From JALZKA01 sp033856515 (GTDB lineage Bacteria > Actinomycetota > Thermoleophilia > Solirubrobacterales > 70-9), in NCBI GenBank assembly GCA_033856515.1, contig JAWVEY010000003.1:62001-126000 (forward strand): a DNA stretch of 64,000 nucleotides, read 5' to 3'. The position numbers and the translations under genes are program-made. Shown here in pieces: positions 24,977-35,047 of this stretch (the first letter of the stretch is position 1; every line of letters begins with the position of its first letter). Below the pieces are notes generated by a model. It was not told the DNA's origin. It ran no database searches and saw only the letters and a program-made list of their open reading frames with translations.

Positions 24977-27900
24977 TTACGCGGCCAGCGCGGTCGGGCC
25001 CAGAAGCTGATCGAGCTCGGCGCGGAGGCCGTGATTGGGCTCGACGCGGTAGCCGTCGCCGAAGCGGAGCTTCCGTGTGCCCTCGCGGGTCTTCATGACG
25101 AGGGTCACCTCGGTGCCGCCGGGGTAAGTCTCGAAGAGACCCTTGAGCTCCGCGATCAGCTCGGCGCGAAAGCGCGAAGCGTCGATGTGGAGCAGCAGCG
25201 CCTCAGGCTGCGCGTTCTTCTTGGCGCGTGCGATCTCCATGGCGTCGGGCTCGAAGATTTCGGCGTCCTGGACACGGATCGAGGTCTGGCCGCGCTCCTT
25301 GTGGTCGAGGCGACCGCGCACCACCACGACGCGGTCGAGCTCTACGGCCTGCGCGACCTCGGACGTCGCGTCGGGGATGAAGAGCTCGACCTGTCCCTCG
25401 AGGTCGTCGAGCTTCGCGAACATGACGTAACTGCCCGACCTGGTGCGCACCTTCTTCGCCTCGGCGACGATGCCACCAACGGTGACCCAGGAGCCGTCCT
25501 GCTTCTTCTCGAGCGCTGAGAGGGCAGAGTCCACCTTCTCGGCGAGCGCTTCGCGCACTTCCTTGAGCGGGTGCGAGGAGAGGAAGGTGCCCAGCGTCTC
25601 CTTCTCGAGCGAGAGCAGCTCGCGCTGGCCGAACTCCTCAGCCGGGATTGGCGGCCGCTGGGAAGTGAAGGCGCCGGCGAGGGGATCCTCGGCCTCGGAC
25701 GATCCGCCGAAGTCGAAGATCGAGCCCTGTCCGCGCAGCGCGTCGTCCTGGGCCTTCTGGCCGGACGCCTGCGCCGCGGGCAGCACCTCGAGCATTCCCC
25801 GGCGCGAAGCCCCGGTCGAGTCGAGCGCACCGCACTTGACGAGGCACTCGATAGCGCGCTTGTTGACAGTACGCGCGTCGACCCGGTCGCAGAAGTCCCA
25901 GATCGACTCGAACGGCCCACCCCGCTCCCGCGCCGCCATGATCACATCGACCGCTCCCTGCCCGACGTTCTTCACCGCGTCGAGCCCGAAGCGGATCGAG
26001 TTGCCGGAGACGATGAAGCTGTGCTCGGAGGAGTTGACGTCGGGCGGCAGGACCTGGATGTCCATCTCGGCGCAGCGGTTGACGAAGAACGGAACCTTGT
26101 CCTTGGTCGACATGACGGACGAGATCACGGCCGCCATGTACTCGGCCGGGTAGTTCGCCTTGAGGTAGGCGGTGCGGTACGAGATCATCGCGTAGCAAGC
26201 CGCGTGCGACTTGTTGAAGGAGTAGTCGGCCGCCGCCGTCATCAGGCCCCACAGATCGTCCCCGACGCGGCGCTGCGTGCCCGAGGCCGCGCAGCCGTCG
26301 ATGAACTTGTCCTTCATCGTCGCCATCAGGTCGCGCTTCTTCTTGCCGATCGCCTTGCGGAGATCGTCCGCTTCGGCGGGAGTGAAGCCGCCAAGCTGCT
26401 TCGAGATCTCCATGAGCTGCTCCTGGTAGATGCAGCAGCCATAGGTCTCTTCGGTGATGGGCCGCAGGCGCGGGTCCTGGAAGGTGACCGAGCCGGGGTC
26501 GCGCTTGCCGCGGGCGTAGTCGGGGATGAAGCGCATCGCTCCCGGGCGATAGAGCGCGCCGATGGCGACGATGTCGTTGAACTCAGTCGGCCGGATCTGC
26601 TTCAGCGCCTCGCGCATGCCCTCTGACTCGAGCTGGAAGACGCCTACCGAGTCGCCGCGGGCCAGCATCTCGTAGGTCTTGACATCGTCGAGCGGAATCG
26701 CCTGCATGTCGATGTCGATGTCGCGCGAGCGCTTGATGATCGCGACGGCGTCCTCGATCACGTCAAGGTTGCGCAAGCCCAGAAAGTCCATCTTGAGCAG
26801 GCCGATTTCCTCGATCGGGCCCATCGAGTACTGCGTCACGATCTTGTACTTGCGCTCGGGCCGCCCGCCGTCGCCATTCTGAGCGGCGGCGCCGCGGTCC
26901 TCGGCAAGCTGGAGCGGCACGATCTCATGGAGCGGCCGGTCCGCGATCACGACCGCGGCGGCGTGGATCGAGTTGTTTCGGACCACGCCCTCGAGGCCCT
27001 GTGCGACGTCGACGATCCGCTTCGAGTCCGGGCTTGCGTCGACCTCACGCCGAAGGTCGGCGTTCGGCTTCAGGCACTCCTCGAAGCTCGGGCTGCGGCC
27101 CATGATCGGCTCGGGGATGAGCTTTGCGAGCCGGTCCCCCGTGCCGTAGTCGTAGCCAAGGACTCGCGCTGCGTCACGGGTGGCGGCGCGCGGCGCCATC
27201 TTGCCGAAGGTGATGATCTGCGCGACGGACTCGCGGCCGTACTTCTCCTGGACGTAGTGCATCACGCGCTCACGGCCGCGGACCGAGAAGTCGATGTCGA
27301 TGTCCGGCATGGACTTACGCGCCGGGTTGAGGAAGCGCTCGAACAGAAGGTCGTTGGCGATCGGGTCGAGGTCGGTGATGTCGAGGCAGTAGGCGACGAT
27401 CGAGCCAGCTGCCGAACCGCGGCCCGGGCCCACGGCCACACCGTTGTTCTTCGCGAAGGACACGAAGTCCCACACGATCAGGAAGTAGGACTCGAAGCCC
27501 ATGTCGGAGATGACCCCGAGCTCGAACTCCATCCTTTCGACTGCCTCGGCCGGGAGTGGGTCGCCGTAGCGGCGGCGCAGCCCGTCGTAGGCGAGGCGGC
27601 GAAGCATCTGGCCGGGCTCTTCTGAGTCGGGAGTGGGAAAGCGCGGAAGGAGGAGCTTGTTGAGCTCGATCTCGGTGTGGCAGCGCTCGGCGATCTCGAG
27701 CGTCGTCGGTACCGCCTCGGGCCAGGGCTCGAAGTCCTTGGCCATCTCCTCCGGGCTCTTCAGGAAGAACTCGTTCGTGTCGAACTTGAGCTTGGGCTGC
27801 TCGAGCGTCGATTTGGTCTGGACGCAGAGGAGCGCGGCGTGATGGTGATAGTCCTCTCGGGTCAGGTAGTGGACGTCGCCGGTACCCACGAGCGGGCGGC

Positions 27901-28525
27901 CGATCTCACGCGCCAAGCGCACGACGCCTTCGTTCACCTTGTCCTGCTCCGGGATGCCGTTGACCTGGATCTCCATGTACAGGTTGTCGCGCCCGATCGC
28001 CTGCGCGAGATCGTCGAGGTGAGCGCGGGCGTCGGCAGGGCGCTCCTCGAGGATCCGCCGCGACAGCCGCGACTGCAGACAGCCTGAAAGGGCGATGAGG
28101 CCCTTCGAATGACGCTCCAAGAGGCCGATGTCAATGTTGGCCTTCCCGCGCCCGAATCCCTGGAGGAACCCAGCCGAAGAGAGCTTCACGAGATTGCGAA
28201 ATCCCTCGTCGGAGCCGGCCAGGAGCGTCAGGTGGTTGCGCTCACCCCGGCGGTCAGCCGCGGTGTGGTCGTCGACGAGGTACGCCTCCATCCCCAGGAT
28301 GGGCTTGATCCCCACCTTCTTGCACGCCTTGTAGTGGTCGACGGCGCCGTTCATCGCGCCGTGATCGGTGATGCCGAGCGCGGGCATGCCGAGCTCCGCG
28401 GCCCTCTCGGCCATCGGGTAGACGGTGCCCTTCGAGGTCTTCTTCTCGATCTGGCAATGGCCGTCGAGCAGCGAATACTCGCTGTGGACGTGCAGATGTG
28501 CAACCGATCCGCTCAAGACATTCAT
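24977..28525 (-). CDS. dnaE: DNA polymerase III alpha subunit
   Basis: This is the replicative polymerase subunit, 1182 residues from ATG 28525. It starts with a PHP domain (AHLHVHSEYSLLDGHC), followed by the polymerase core with GPGRGSAAGSIVAYCLDITDLDP and the catalytic PDIDIDF aspartates. Next come a helix-hairpin-helix region and an OB fold (VTVGGIVAEAKKVRTRSG). A TTG at 28549 would add 8 residues and is less likely. Length and PHP type fit DnaE1 of actinobacteria. It is followed closely by the cysteine-rich gene and preceded by the coiled-coil gene. Confidence 0.96.
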   Translation of the reverse strand: MNVLSGSVAHLHVHSEYSLLDGHCQIEKKTSKGTVYPMAERAAELGMPALGITDHGAMNGAVDHYKACKKVGIKPILGMEAYLVDDHTAADRRGERNHLTLLAGSDEGFRNLVKLSSAGFLQGFGRGKANIDIGLLERHSKGLIALSGCLQSRLSRRILEERPADARAHLDDLAQAIGRDNLYMEIQVNGIPEQDKVNEGVVRLAREIGRPLVGTGDVHYLTREDYHHHAALLCVQTKSTLEQPKLKFDTNEFFLKSPEEMAKDFEPWPEAVPTTLEIAERCHTEIELNKLLLPRFPTPDSEEPGQMLRRLAYDGLRRRYGDPLPAEAVERMEFELGVISDMGFESYFLIVWDFVSFAKNNGVAVGPGRGSAAGSIVAYCLDITDLDPIANDLLFERFLNPARKSMPDIDIDFSVRGRERVMHYVQEKYGRESVAQIITFGKMAPRAATRDAARVLGYDYGTGDRLAKLIPEPIMGRSPSFEECLKPNADLRREVDASPDSKRIVDVAQGLEGVVRNNSIHAAAVVIADRPLHEIVPLQLAEDRGAAAQNGDGGRPERKYKIVTQYSMGPIEEIGLLKMDFLGLRNLDVIEDAVAIIKRSRDIDIDMQAIPLDDVKTYEMLARGDSVGVFQLESEGMREALKQIRPTEFNDIVAIGALYRPGAMRFIPDYARGKRDPGSVTFQDPRLRPITEETYGCCIYQEQLMEISKQLGGFTPAEADDLRKAIGKKKRDLMATMKDKFIDGCAASGTQRRVGDDLWGLMTAAADYSFNKSHAACYAMISYRTAYLKANYPAEYMAAVISSVMSTKDKVPFFVNRCAEMDIQVLPPDVNSSEHSFIVSGNSIRFGLDAVKNVGQGAVDVIMAARERGGPFESIWDFCDRVDARTVNKRAIECLVKCGALDSTGASRRGMLEVLPAAQASGQKAQDDALRGQGSIFDFGGSSEAEDPLAGAFTSQRPPIPAEEFGQRELLSLEKETLGTFLSSHPLKEVREALAEKVDSALSALEKKQDGSWVTVGGIVAEAKKVRTRSGSYVMFAKLDDLEGQVELFIPDATSEVAQAVELDRVVVVRGRLDHKERGQTSIRVQDAEIFEPDAMEIARAKKNAQPEALLLHIDASRFRAELIAELKGLFETYPGGTEVTLVMKTREGTRKLRFGDGYRVEPNHGLRAELDQLLGPTALAA

Positions 28526-28573
28526 CTTGCCAGCGAGACCAGATGCCAACTGGCCGCTTTCGCGGAGTTTGCG

Positions 28574-31500
28574 CTAGCGGGTAACGACGAAATCGATGAG
28601 CTTTCGCTCGGCGATGGAGATCTGCTCCGCCGCCGCCGCCTCCATGCTGAGCGCCTGCCGCATCCGCGACTCCAGCTCGACAGCATTCCGCGCCAACTCG
28701 GCCGATCGCGCCGCTTCCCGCCCGGCGACGGAGGCCCGGCGCTCGAGCTCCGCGATCCGCCCACTTGAGTCTTCGATCTCCGCCACCGTCAATTCCGCGC
28801 GGCTGAGCACATCGGCGAGTCGCTCGCCGCCACCGGCCACCGACCGGCCCGCATCCTCGGCGTGCTTGTCGATCCTCGTCATCGCCTGGGCGATCGCGTC
28901 CTCGAGCTCGGCTTGTCCCTTGGAGACGGCTTCCTTGCGCAGCGAGTCGACTCGGCCGCGCTCCTCCTCGAGCTTCGAGAGCGCGCGCTTGACCCGCTTG
29001 GACGTCTCAGCCTTGGCGAGGCGAAGCTCGCGGCGCTGCTCGCGCTTTTCGAGGTCCTCGGCGAGGGCGGCCAGCTCCGTGCGGCTGGCGGCGACCACCT
29101 CGCGAATCTGTTCGCTGCTTGCAGCCACGACCTTGCCGAGCTCCGTGCGGGTTTCGCCGGCCTCCTTGGCAAACCGCTCCTTCTGCGACGCGAGCTGGGT
29201 GGCGCCCTCGGTGCGAACCTTCTCGAGCGCCTCCTCCAGACGCGCTCGGGCCGCCTCGTGGTTCACGTCCTCGAGCTCCGTGCGGACGCGCGCGGCCTCG
29301 GCGGCTGAAGCCTCCTCGGCCCGCTCAATGCGCGCCTCGAGCCCCTTGCCCAGCCCCTCGTACATGCGCCTCGATTCGGTCTCGGCCACCGCCTTTGCGA
29401 TTTCCTCGGCTGCCGTCCGGCTCTCCGCCGCCAGCTCGGAGGCGCGCTCGCCGAGCGATGCCGACTGCTTGGCGGCCTGTTCTACGAGCCTGGAGGTGTG
29501 ATCTGCCATTCGGCCGGCCGAGCGCTCGTCGAGAGTCCGCTCTGCCTCGGCAAGCCCCGACGCAAGCTCGGTCCTGACCTCACCGGAGATCCGCTCGGTT
29601 GCCTCACTGAGCCCCTTGGCGACCTGCGCCTCGAGCGCTCCCCCGACCTCCGAGCGGTGCTCGGAGGCGGTGCGCTCCAGTGCCCCTCGCGCCGCCGCCA
29701 GCCCCTCCTCCGCCACGGCCGCAAGGCGAGCCTCGATCGCCTCCTGTGCGGCGGCGGACTCCGCGCCGATGGCCGAGCGGTGCTCGTCGAGGGCCGCGAG
29801 CGATCGCTCGGCCTGGGCCGCATGAGCCTGGCTCAGCTCGTCCAGCGCCGACTGCTTCATGGCCTGGCCCTCCGCGCGCAGCGACTCGGTCGCCTCGTCG
29901 GTCCGCCGGCTGAACTCGGCAGCCGCTCCCGCGACAACCCGCTCGTGGACGGTCGCGGTGGCGGCGTCGACCTGCGAGGCGAGCTCGGCATGGGCCGCGC
30001 CGAGCTTTGCGGCGACGTCCGCGTTCGCCGCGCCGAGCCTCTCCGCGATCTCGTCCTGCAACTCGGCGGCAAGCGCAGCCTGGTCCGCTGAGGCCGAGCG
30101 AGCGAGCCTCTCCTCCGCGGCCCCGAGCTGCTCGCCGATCAAGTCGCGCAACCTTTTCTCGAGCTTTGCGGCTCGGCGCTTTACCTCCCCTAGGGTCTGC
30201 TCGTTCAGCGAGAGGAGCGCGGCGTCCACACTTGCCTCGTTCTGCTTGGCGAGCGCCTTGCGCGCTGCTGCCGTTCGCTCTTCGACCAGCTCGAGGGCAG
30301 CGGCCTGAGTTGCCTCGCCGACCTCCGCCCGGGCCTCCGATTTCCACTCCTCAAGGGACGCCGAGATCTCGTCACGGAGCTTGGCCGCCTCAGTCGCGGT
30401 GGCAGCTGCGCCTCGCGCTGTCAGGGATTGATCAATCACGGAGAGGCGCGCGCTTGCGGATTCCTCGAGCCGCGCCTCGAGACTTGCCTGGGCCGCCTCC
30501 GCGGAAGCTTCGAGCGCGGTGCGTGCCTCGGTCGCCTCCGCGTGGATCTGCGCCCGTGCCGCCTTTCCGTCGGCATCGACGCGCGCTGCCCTTGCGCGTG
30601 CTTCGGTCTCGACCTCGACCAGAGCAGCCTTCGTCTCAGCTTGAAACTCCGCGCGGATACTCGCCGCCGACGCGGCGAAATGCTCGGTGAGCTCAGCCCG
30701 TACCGCGTCGGCGCCCTGAGCGCTCACGCGCTGGAGCTCCGCGAGCGCGGCGTTGTGCTCCTCGGTAAGACGGGCCTCGATCTCCCCTAGGCGCGACTCG
30801 GACGCGGCGTGCGCAGCTTCGGACGCCTTTGCGACCGCATCCTCCGTAGTCCGCGACCCGGTCGCGGCGAGCTCGGCGAGGTGGGCTTGCGCCTGGCCGG
30901 TGACTATCTCCTCCGCCCGCGCGGCAAGGCCCTGCGCCAGCCGCTCGGACGAGGCGTTTCTGAGCTCGGCGTCGCGCACTGTCAGCGCCGACTCGATCTC
31001 AGCGGCCTTCGCCGCGATCCCCGACTCGATCTCGGCGACCCTTGCCTTGAGTTGCGCCTCCGTCTCCTTGGCGCTCGTCTCAAGCTCGGCGACCCTGCCC
31101 GAAATGCTGGACTCGATCTCCGCGAGCTTCGTGCTGAGCTGCGACTCCACCTCCGCGGCCTTGGCGGTGACCTGCGAGTCCGTCTCGGACGTCTTCGCAC
31201 TCAGTGCCGATTCGATCGCCGCGGTCCTGTCTTTGAGGCGCGACTCCAGCTCTTCGATCCTGGCGCTCACCTGCGACTCGAGCGCGGCCGTCTTCGCGTT
31301 GAGGTCAGACTCGAGCTCGCCGGTCTTACCCGTCAGGCCCGACTCGAGCTCCGTCGTCTTCGAGGCCAGACCGGACTGAAGCTCCGCGGTCTTCGCGGCG
31401 AGCCCGGACTCCAGCTCCTCTGTCTTCGCAGCCAGGCCGGACTCGAGCTCTGAGGTCCTTGCAACCAGCCGCGATTCGAGCTCGGTGGTCCTCGTCGCCG

Positions 31501-32089
31501 TCTCGCTTGCGACCGTTTGATGGCCGATCGTCAGCTGTTCCGAGACCCGGTCGGCGAGAGACTTTGCCTCGCCTTCGGCCCGCCGGCGAAGCTCGCCCTG
31601 CGTTTCTGAGAGGGCAGCGGCGACCCGTGCCTCCGCGGCCTCGATGGCCGTCGCTACCTCCTGCTCGACCCACTCGCGCGCCTCCACGCTGGTGGCTTGG
31701 GCCCGCTCCTTCGAAGCGGCCTCAAGGGTCGAGGCGTGTTGAGAAAGGCGCTCCTTCGTCTCGGATCGAAGCTCCTCGGCGAGGGCATGCATGTGCGACT
31801 CGGCCGCTTCCCGCGCTGCGGCGCTCGCCTGCTGCGTGGCTTCCGTCAGATCGCGATCAAGGCGCTCGGCGTACGCGTTGAGCATCGCTTCGAGCCGCTC
31901 GTTCGCGCGCGCCTCGACCAGATCGAGCGCTGCGGCATGCTCCTCCTCCTGGCGCTTTTCGGCCTCGTCCGCAACCTCTTCGAGGCGTTTGGCGATCGAC
32001 TCGCGAAGGCCCGCGATCCGGTCCTGGGACTCGTCGTCGGGCGCAGGCTCGTCTTTGCCCTGAAAGGGCCGATCGTCGCTTGGGGACAA
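28574..32089 (-). CDS. Giant coiled-coil protein with hendecad repeats
   Basis: The 1171-residue protein is almost entirely Ala, Glu, Lys, Arg, Ser, Leu and Thr and is predicted to be one long helix or coiled coil. No signal peptide, membrane segment or cysteine is seen. Residues 201-383 are built from an 11-residue repeat of the type TxELESGLAAK, with 12 uninterrupted copies in 201-332 and more after a 7-residue step. The rest is irregular heptad-like coil. It may be a cytoskeletal, spacer or nucleoid/cell-pole protein. It ends about 50 bp before the dnaE start. Function unknown. Confidence 0.85.
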   Translation of the reverse strand: MSPSDDRPFQGKDEPAPDDESQDRIAGLRESIAKRLEEVADEAEKRQEEEHAAALDLVEARANERLEAMLNAYAERLDRDLTEATQQASAAAREAAESHMHALAEELRSETKERLSQHASTLEAASKERAQATSVEAREWVEQEVATAIEAAEARVAAALSETQGELRRRAEGEAKSLADRVSEQLTIGHQTVASETATRTTELESRLVARTSELESGLAAKTEELESGLAAKTAELQSGLASKTTELESGLTGKTGELESDLNAKTAALESQVSARIEELESRLKDRTAAIESALSAKTSETDSQVTAKAAEVESQLSTKLAEIESSISGRVAELETSAKETEAQLKARVAEIESGIAAKAAEIESALTVRDAELRNASSERLAQGLAARAEEIVTGQAQAHLAELAATGSRTTEDAVAKASEAAHAASESRLGEIEARLTEEHNAALAELQRVSAQGADAVRAELTEHFAASAASIRAEFQAETKAALVEVETEARARAARVDADGKAARAQIHAEATEARTALEASAEAAQASLEARLEESASARLSVIDQSLTARGAAATATEAAKLRDEISASLEEWKSEARAEVGEATQAAALELVEERTAAARKALAKQNEASVDAALLSLNEQTLGEVKRRAAKLEKRLRDLIGEQLGAAEERLARSASADQAALAAELQDEIAERLGAANADVAAKLGAAHAELASQVDAATATVHERVVAGAAAEFSRRTDEATESLRAEGQAMKQSALDELSQAHAAQAERSLAALDEHRSAIGAESAAAQEAIEARLAAVAEEGLAAARGALERTASEHRSEVGGALEAQVAKGLSEATERISGEVRTELASGLAEAERTLDERSAGRMADHTSRLVEQAAKQSASLGERASELAAESRTAAEEIAKAVAETESRRMYEGLGKGLEARIERAEEASAAEAARVRTELEDVNHEAARARLEEALEKVRTEGATQLASQKERFAKEAGETRTELGKVVAASSEQIREVVAASRTELAALAEDLEKREQRRELRLAKAETSKRVKRALSKLEEERGRVDSLRKEAVSKGQAELEDAIAQAMTRIDKHAEDAGRSVAGGGERLADVLSRAELTVAEIEDSSGRIAELERRASVAGREAARSAELARNAVELESRMRQALSMEAAAAEQISIAERKLIDFVVTR
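30941..31489 (-). repeat. 33-bp coding repeats for the hendecad array
   Basis: The DNA encoding residues 201-383 of the coiled-coil protein repeats every 33 bp with drift, for example the units TSELESGLAAK, TEELESGLAAK, TAELQSGLASK and TTELESGLTGK. One unit is followed by a 7-residue (21-bp) insertion at residues 344-350. Confidence 0.85.
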
Positions 32090-32155
32090 GGCTCGCCGAC
32101 CCTACCGATGGCGTCGGCCGTCGAAACGGCCGAATGTGGGGATACCTTGAAGCGG

Positions 32156-34129
32156 ATGGCGGCCGATCCGACAGCCGGCCAGGGGGCGAGCCCCGCGGCC
32201 ATTCCCGAGCAGCGGTGGACCGCCATCGCGGCGGTCCTCGCCCTCTCGCTCGTAGGCGGAACTCTCACCTGGTGGGTACTCAAGGACGGCGCCTACTTCG
32301 GCAGCGTGATGTATCCGGGGCTAGGGCTGCTCGCCGCCGGGATGGTGGTGTTGATGGCGACCGCTCCGTGGCGGGCCAGCCTCGCGGTCTCGGGGCCCGC
32401 GCGCCTCGCCCTCTTCTCCCTCCTCGGGCTGGGGCTCTGGAGCCTCGCCTCAGCCCTGTGGTCGCCCACACCGGATATCGCCGTCGAGGACGCCCAGCGC
32501 ATCGTCGGCTACGGCCTCTTCTTCGCCATGGGGATCTGGGGCTGCGCGCTCCTCGGCAGGCGGATGGAGCTCTCGGTCCTACCCGTCGTGGGCGCCGCCC
32601 TTATCGCGGCCGTCGTGGCGCTCGCGGCGATGGCACTTGCGAACGGGCCCTTACCGTTCCTGGAGGAGGATGGAACGCTCCAGTACCCGCTGGGATACCG
32701 GAACGCGAACGCCGCGTTCTTCCTCGTCGCGCTGTGGCCGTCGCTTGCCCTGGCCGGCTCCCCGCGCGTCGCCAGGGCCATCCGGGTCGGCGCCTTCGTC
32801 ACGGCGACGTCGTGCATCCAGTTCGCGCTCCTCTCCCAAAGCCGCGGTGCGATTGCAGGCGTCCTCGTCGCACTGATCGTGTACGTCCTGTTCTCCCCCA
32901 ATCGCCTCAACGCGCTTGCATGGCTCCTCCTCGCCGCGGCGCCGGCCGCGTTCGCGGTTCTTGACGCCCAGTCGCTCTTCGATGCCGCCAAGGGCGAGGG
33001 CGGCGTCAAGAACGCTGTCGATGAGCTCAATTCGGCAGGTCTTTGGGGCCTGATCCGCATGGCCATCGCTGCCGTCATTTGCCTGGTTGCAATCCGCTTT
33101 GACCCGCTCGTCAACTTTTCGCGGCGGGTCGAGAACCGCATCCTGATCGGCGGGGTCGTGGTCCTCGCGCTCGCCTTCATCGCCGTGGCGGGCAACCCGG
33201 TGACCTGGGTGGAAGATCGGGCCTCCGAGTTCTCCGAGGGCGAAGCCGACCTGTCGGAGAGCACGAGCCGACTGACGTTCAACGCAGGCTCCAACCGGTC
33301 CGAGATCTGGCGCGTTGCCCTGGATGTGAGCGGAGACGACCCGCTCTTCGGCCAGGGCGGCGGCGGCTTCCAGTTCAGGTTCACCCAGGACCGCGACGAC
33401 CCTGGTCAGCTGGCACGCGACGCGCACTCGGTCGAACTCGAGGTGCTGACCGAGCTGGGGGTGGTCGGCCTCGTCCTGTTCCTCGCTGCCATGGCCGGCG
33501 CGTTCGCCGGTGCGGTCCGCGCCCGGAAGCTCGGCCCTTCGGCTGCCCAACTCTCATGTGGCGTGCTGGGCGGGGGCGCGTACTGGTTCACCCACGCTTC
33601 CATCGACTGGTTCTGGCCATACCCCGCCGTGACGGCGGCGGCCTTTGTCCTGTTCGGCGCGGCAGTCGCGCCCACGCTTCTCATGCCCGAGCGCGCATCG
33701 CGCCCCGCGGGCCGCAGGGTGGTGATGGCGCTCATCGCCGTCTTCGCGATCACGCTGATCCCCCCGTTCGTCTCGAAGAAGCTGATCGACAACGCGGTCG
33801 AGACCTTTGCGGCCGACCCGCAGCAGGCCTACGACAACCTTGAGCTGGCGAAGGACCTGAACCCGCTCACCGACGTGCCTGCCCTGCGCGAAGGCTCGAT
33901 CGCTTTCGCGCAGGGCGACCGCGAGCGGGCGATCGATGCGTACCGGGAGGCGGTGAGGAAGCGGCCCGAGGAGTACGCCGGCCACTTCTTCCTCGCCCTC
34001 CTCTACGCGAAGAGCGATCCCGACCAGGCTCGAACCGAACTGGCGGTCGTCGCCGAACTCAACCCACTCGAACCGCGAATCGACGAGATCCGGGAGCGGA
34101 TCGACAAGGCCGAGCGCCAGGCGCGCTAG
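32156..34129 (+). CDS. O-antigen ligase/polymerase-like membrane protein with TPR tail
   Basis: The 657-residue protein has about 12 hydrophobic segments and the Wzy_C-type loop (SRGAIAGVLVALIVYV; NRSEIWRVALDVSGDDPLFGQGGGGFQFRF; DAHSVELEVLTELGVVGLVLFL). The last 130 residues form a TPR-like region (PQQAYDNLELAKDLNPL, DRERAIDAYREAVRKRPEEYAGHFFLALLYA). It would join or polymerise glycans on the outer side of the membrane. ATG 32156 is used; TTG 32147 (GGGG 5 bp upstream) and ATG 32108 are possible. Its stop shares a CTAG with the PAS-LuxR gene. Confidence 0.88.
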   Translation: MAADPTAGQGASPAAIPEQRWTAIAAVLALSLVGGTLTWWVLKDGAYFGSVMYPGLGLLAAGMVVLMATAPWRASLAVSGPARLALFSLLGLGLWSLASALWSPTPDIAVEDAQRIVGYGLFFAMGIWGCALLGRRMELSVLPVVGAALIAAVVALAAMALANGPLPFLEEDGTLQYPLGYRNANAAFFLVALWPSLALAGSPRVARAIRVGAFVTATSCIQFALLSQSRGAIAGVLVALIVYVLFSPNRLNALAWLLLAAAPAAFAVLDAQSLFDAAKGEGGVKNAVDELNSAGLWGLIRMAIAAVICLVAIRFDPLVNFSRRVENRILIGGVVVLALAFIAVAGNPVTWVEDRASEFSEGEADLSESTSRLTFNAGSNRSEIWRVALDVSGDDPLFGQGGGGFQFRFTQDRDDPGQLARDAHSVELEVLTELGVVGLVLFLAAMAGAFAGAVRARKLGPSAAQLSCGVLGGGAYWFTHASIDWFWPYPAVTAAAFVLFGAAVAPTLLMPERASRPAGRRVVMALIAVFAITLIPPFVSKKLIDNAVETFAADPQQAYDNLELAKDLNPLTDVPALREGSIAFAQGDRERAIDAYREAVRKRPEEYAGHFFLALLYAKSDPDQARTELAVVAELNPLEPRIDEIRERIDKAERQAR

Positions 34130-34623
34130 TCCAGGTCGATCAGGCCGCTGACCAGGGCCAGCGCTACGGCTTGGGCGCGAGTCCGCGCCCCCAGCTTTGC
34201 CTTGGCGTTCCTGACATGCGTCTGCACGGTCGCCGGCGAAAGCTCCAGGACCTCGGCGATCTGCACATCGGTCGAGCCGCGAGCGAGGAGCGCGAGGATC
34301 TCACGCTCGCGGCGCGAGGGCTGCCGGCCCTTCGGGCGGGCGTCGCCAGACGGCCTGCGAGCAGCCCAGCCGCCAACGGCGTGCTCGTCCTCGATGCGTG
34401 GGAGGACCAAGAGATGCCCGTCCGGGAGGTTGATCGACTCCACGTTGCGGCCGACGATCTCCGAGCGCGTCATGCCTAGCATCCGGGACGCGGCGTCGTT
34501 CACCTCGACGCAGCGCTGGGCAGCGTCGACGATCAGAACCGGCGGTCCCTCGGTCGCGACCGGGTTATCTGGAGCTGCGGCATCGGACGAACCCCCATCC
34601 CCAACCCGGAACCGTTCGCTCAA
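34126..34623 (-). CDS. PAS domain / LuxR-type regulator
   Basis: The 165-residue protein has a short PAS domain (PVLIVDAAQRCVEVNDAASRMLGMTRSEIVGRNV) and a LuxR helix-turn-helix (PSRREREILALLARGSTDVQIAEVLELSPATVQTHVRNAKAKLGA). It would bind DNA in response to a ligand or redox signal at the PAS part. It is encoded directly after the second LPFTG gene with a 4-bp overlap, so the two are co-translated, linking the regulator to the surface protein. Confidence 0.9.
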   Translation of the reverse strand: MSERFRVGDGGSSDAAAPDNPVATEGPPVLIVDAAQRCVEVNDAASRMLGMTRSEIVGRNVESINLPDGHLLVLPRIEDEHAVGGWAARRPSGDARPKGRQPSRREREILALLARGSTDVQIAEVLELSPATVQTHVRNAKAKLGARTRAQAVALALVSGLIDLD

Positions 34624-34928
34624 ATTCCCTCGTCTGTTCTAGCCGCGCGGTGAAGGCCGACGCCGGCGCCCACGAGTGCGACTGCCGCAAAGGCGGCGAG
34701 CCCGACGTCATAGCCGGTGAACGGCAGACCCGGATCGCCGCCGCCAGTGATCGTCGACGGCGGGCAGTACTGATCCTGGGTGGGACCCGCGACTGAGCAA
34801 TCGGCGGCGTTGGCGGCGGGAGGGCCCGCGAAGAACAGGGACGCTGAGGCGATCAGCCCCACAATTGTTGTGCGTGTAGCGAAAATCATGTCTTCGACGA
34901 TGCTTGCCCGTTTCATTAGCCCGTTCAC
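34620..34928 (-). CDS. Small LPFTG-anchored surface protein (second copy)
   Basis: The 102-residue precursor has a signal peptide (TTIVGLIASASLFFAGPPAANA), a tiny mature part with GPTQDQYCPPSTIT and GGGDPG, then LPFTG, a hydrophobic helix and a charged tail (HRAARTDEGI). It is homologous to the protein at 20292-20579 in the DQY-PSTIT and LPFTGxD blocks. It has two cysteines in the mature part that could pair. The real start may be the internal ATG of MIFATRTTIV, since the first 13 residues look unlike a signal peptide. It overlaps the PAS-LuxR gene by 4 bp. Confidence 0.85.
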   Translation of the reverse strand: MNGLMKRASIVEDMIFATRTTIVGLIASASLFFAGPPAANAADCSVAGPTQDQYCPPSTITGGGDPGLPFTGYDVGLAAFAAVALVGAGVGLHRAARTDEGI

Positions 34929-34949
34929 TCATACTCGGGCTGATTCTCC

Positions 34950-34966
34950 CCACTCGGCGTGAGTGG
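34950..34966. promoter_or_regulatory. Interrupted palindrome CCACTC-N5-GAGTGG
   Basis: The 6-bp arms (34950-34955 and 34961-34966) lie in the divergent spacer between the LPFTG/PAS-LuxR unit and the LuxR-GAF gene. It could be an operator for one of these LuxR-type regulators. Confidence 0.35.
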
Positions 34967-35047
34967 CATTACCACAAATCGGTTAGTGCTAGTGTCGAAA
35001 CTGTGGGGGAACAAGAACCGACGCTACCCGTGGCCCGGCTGACCTCC

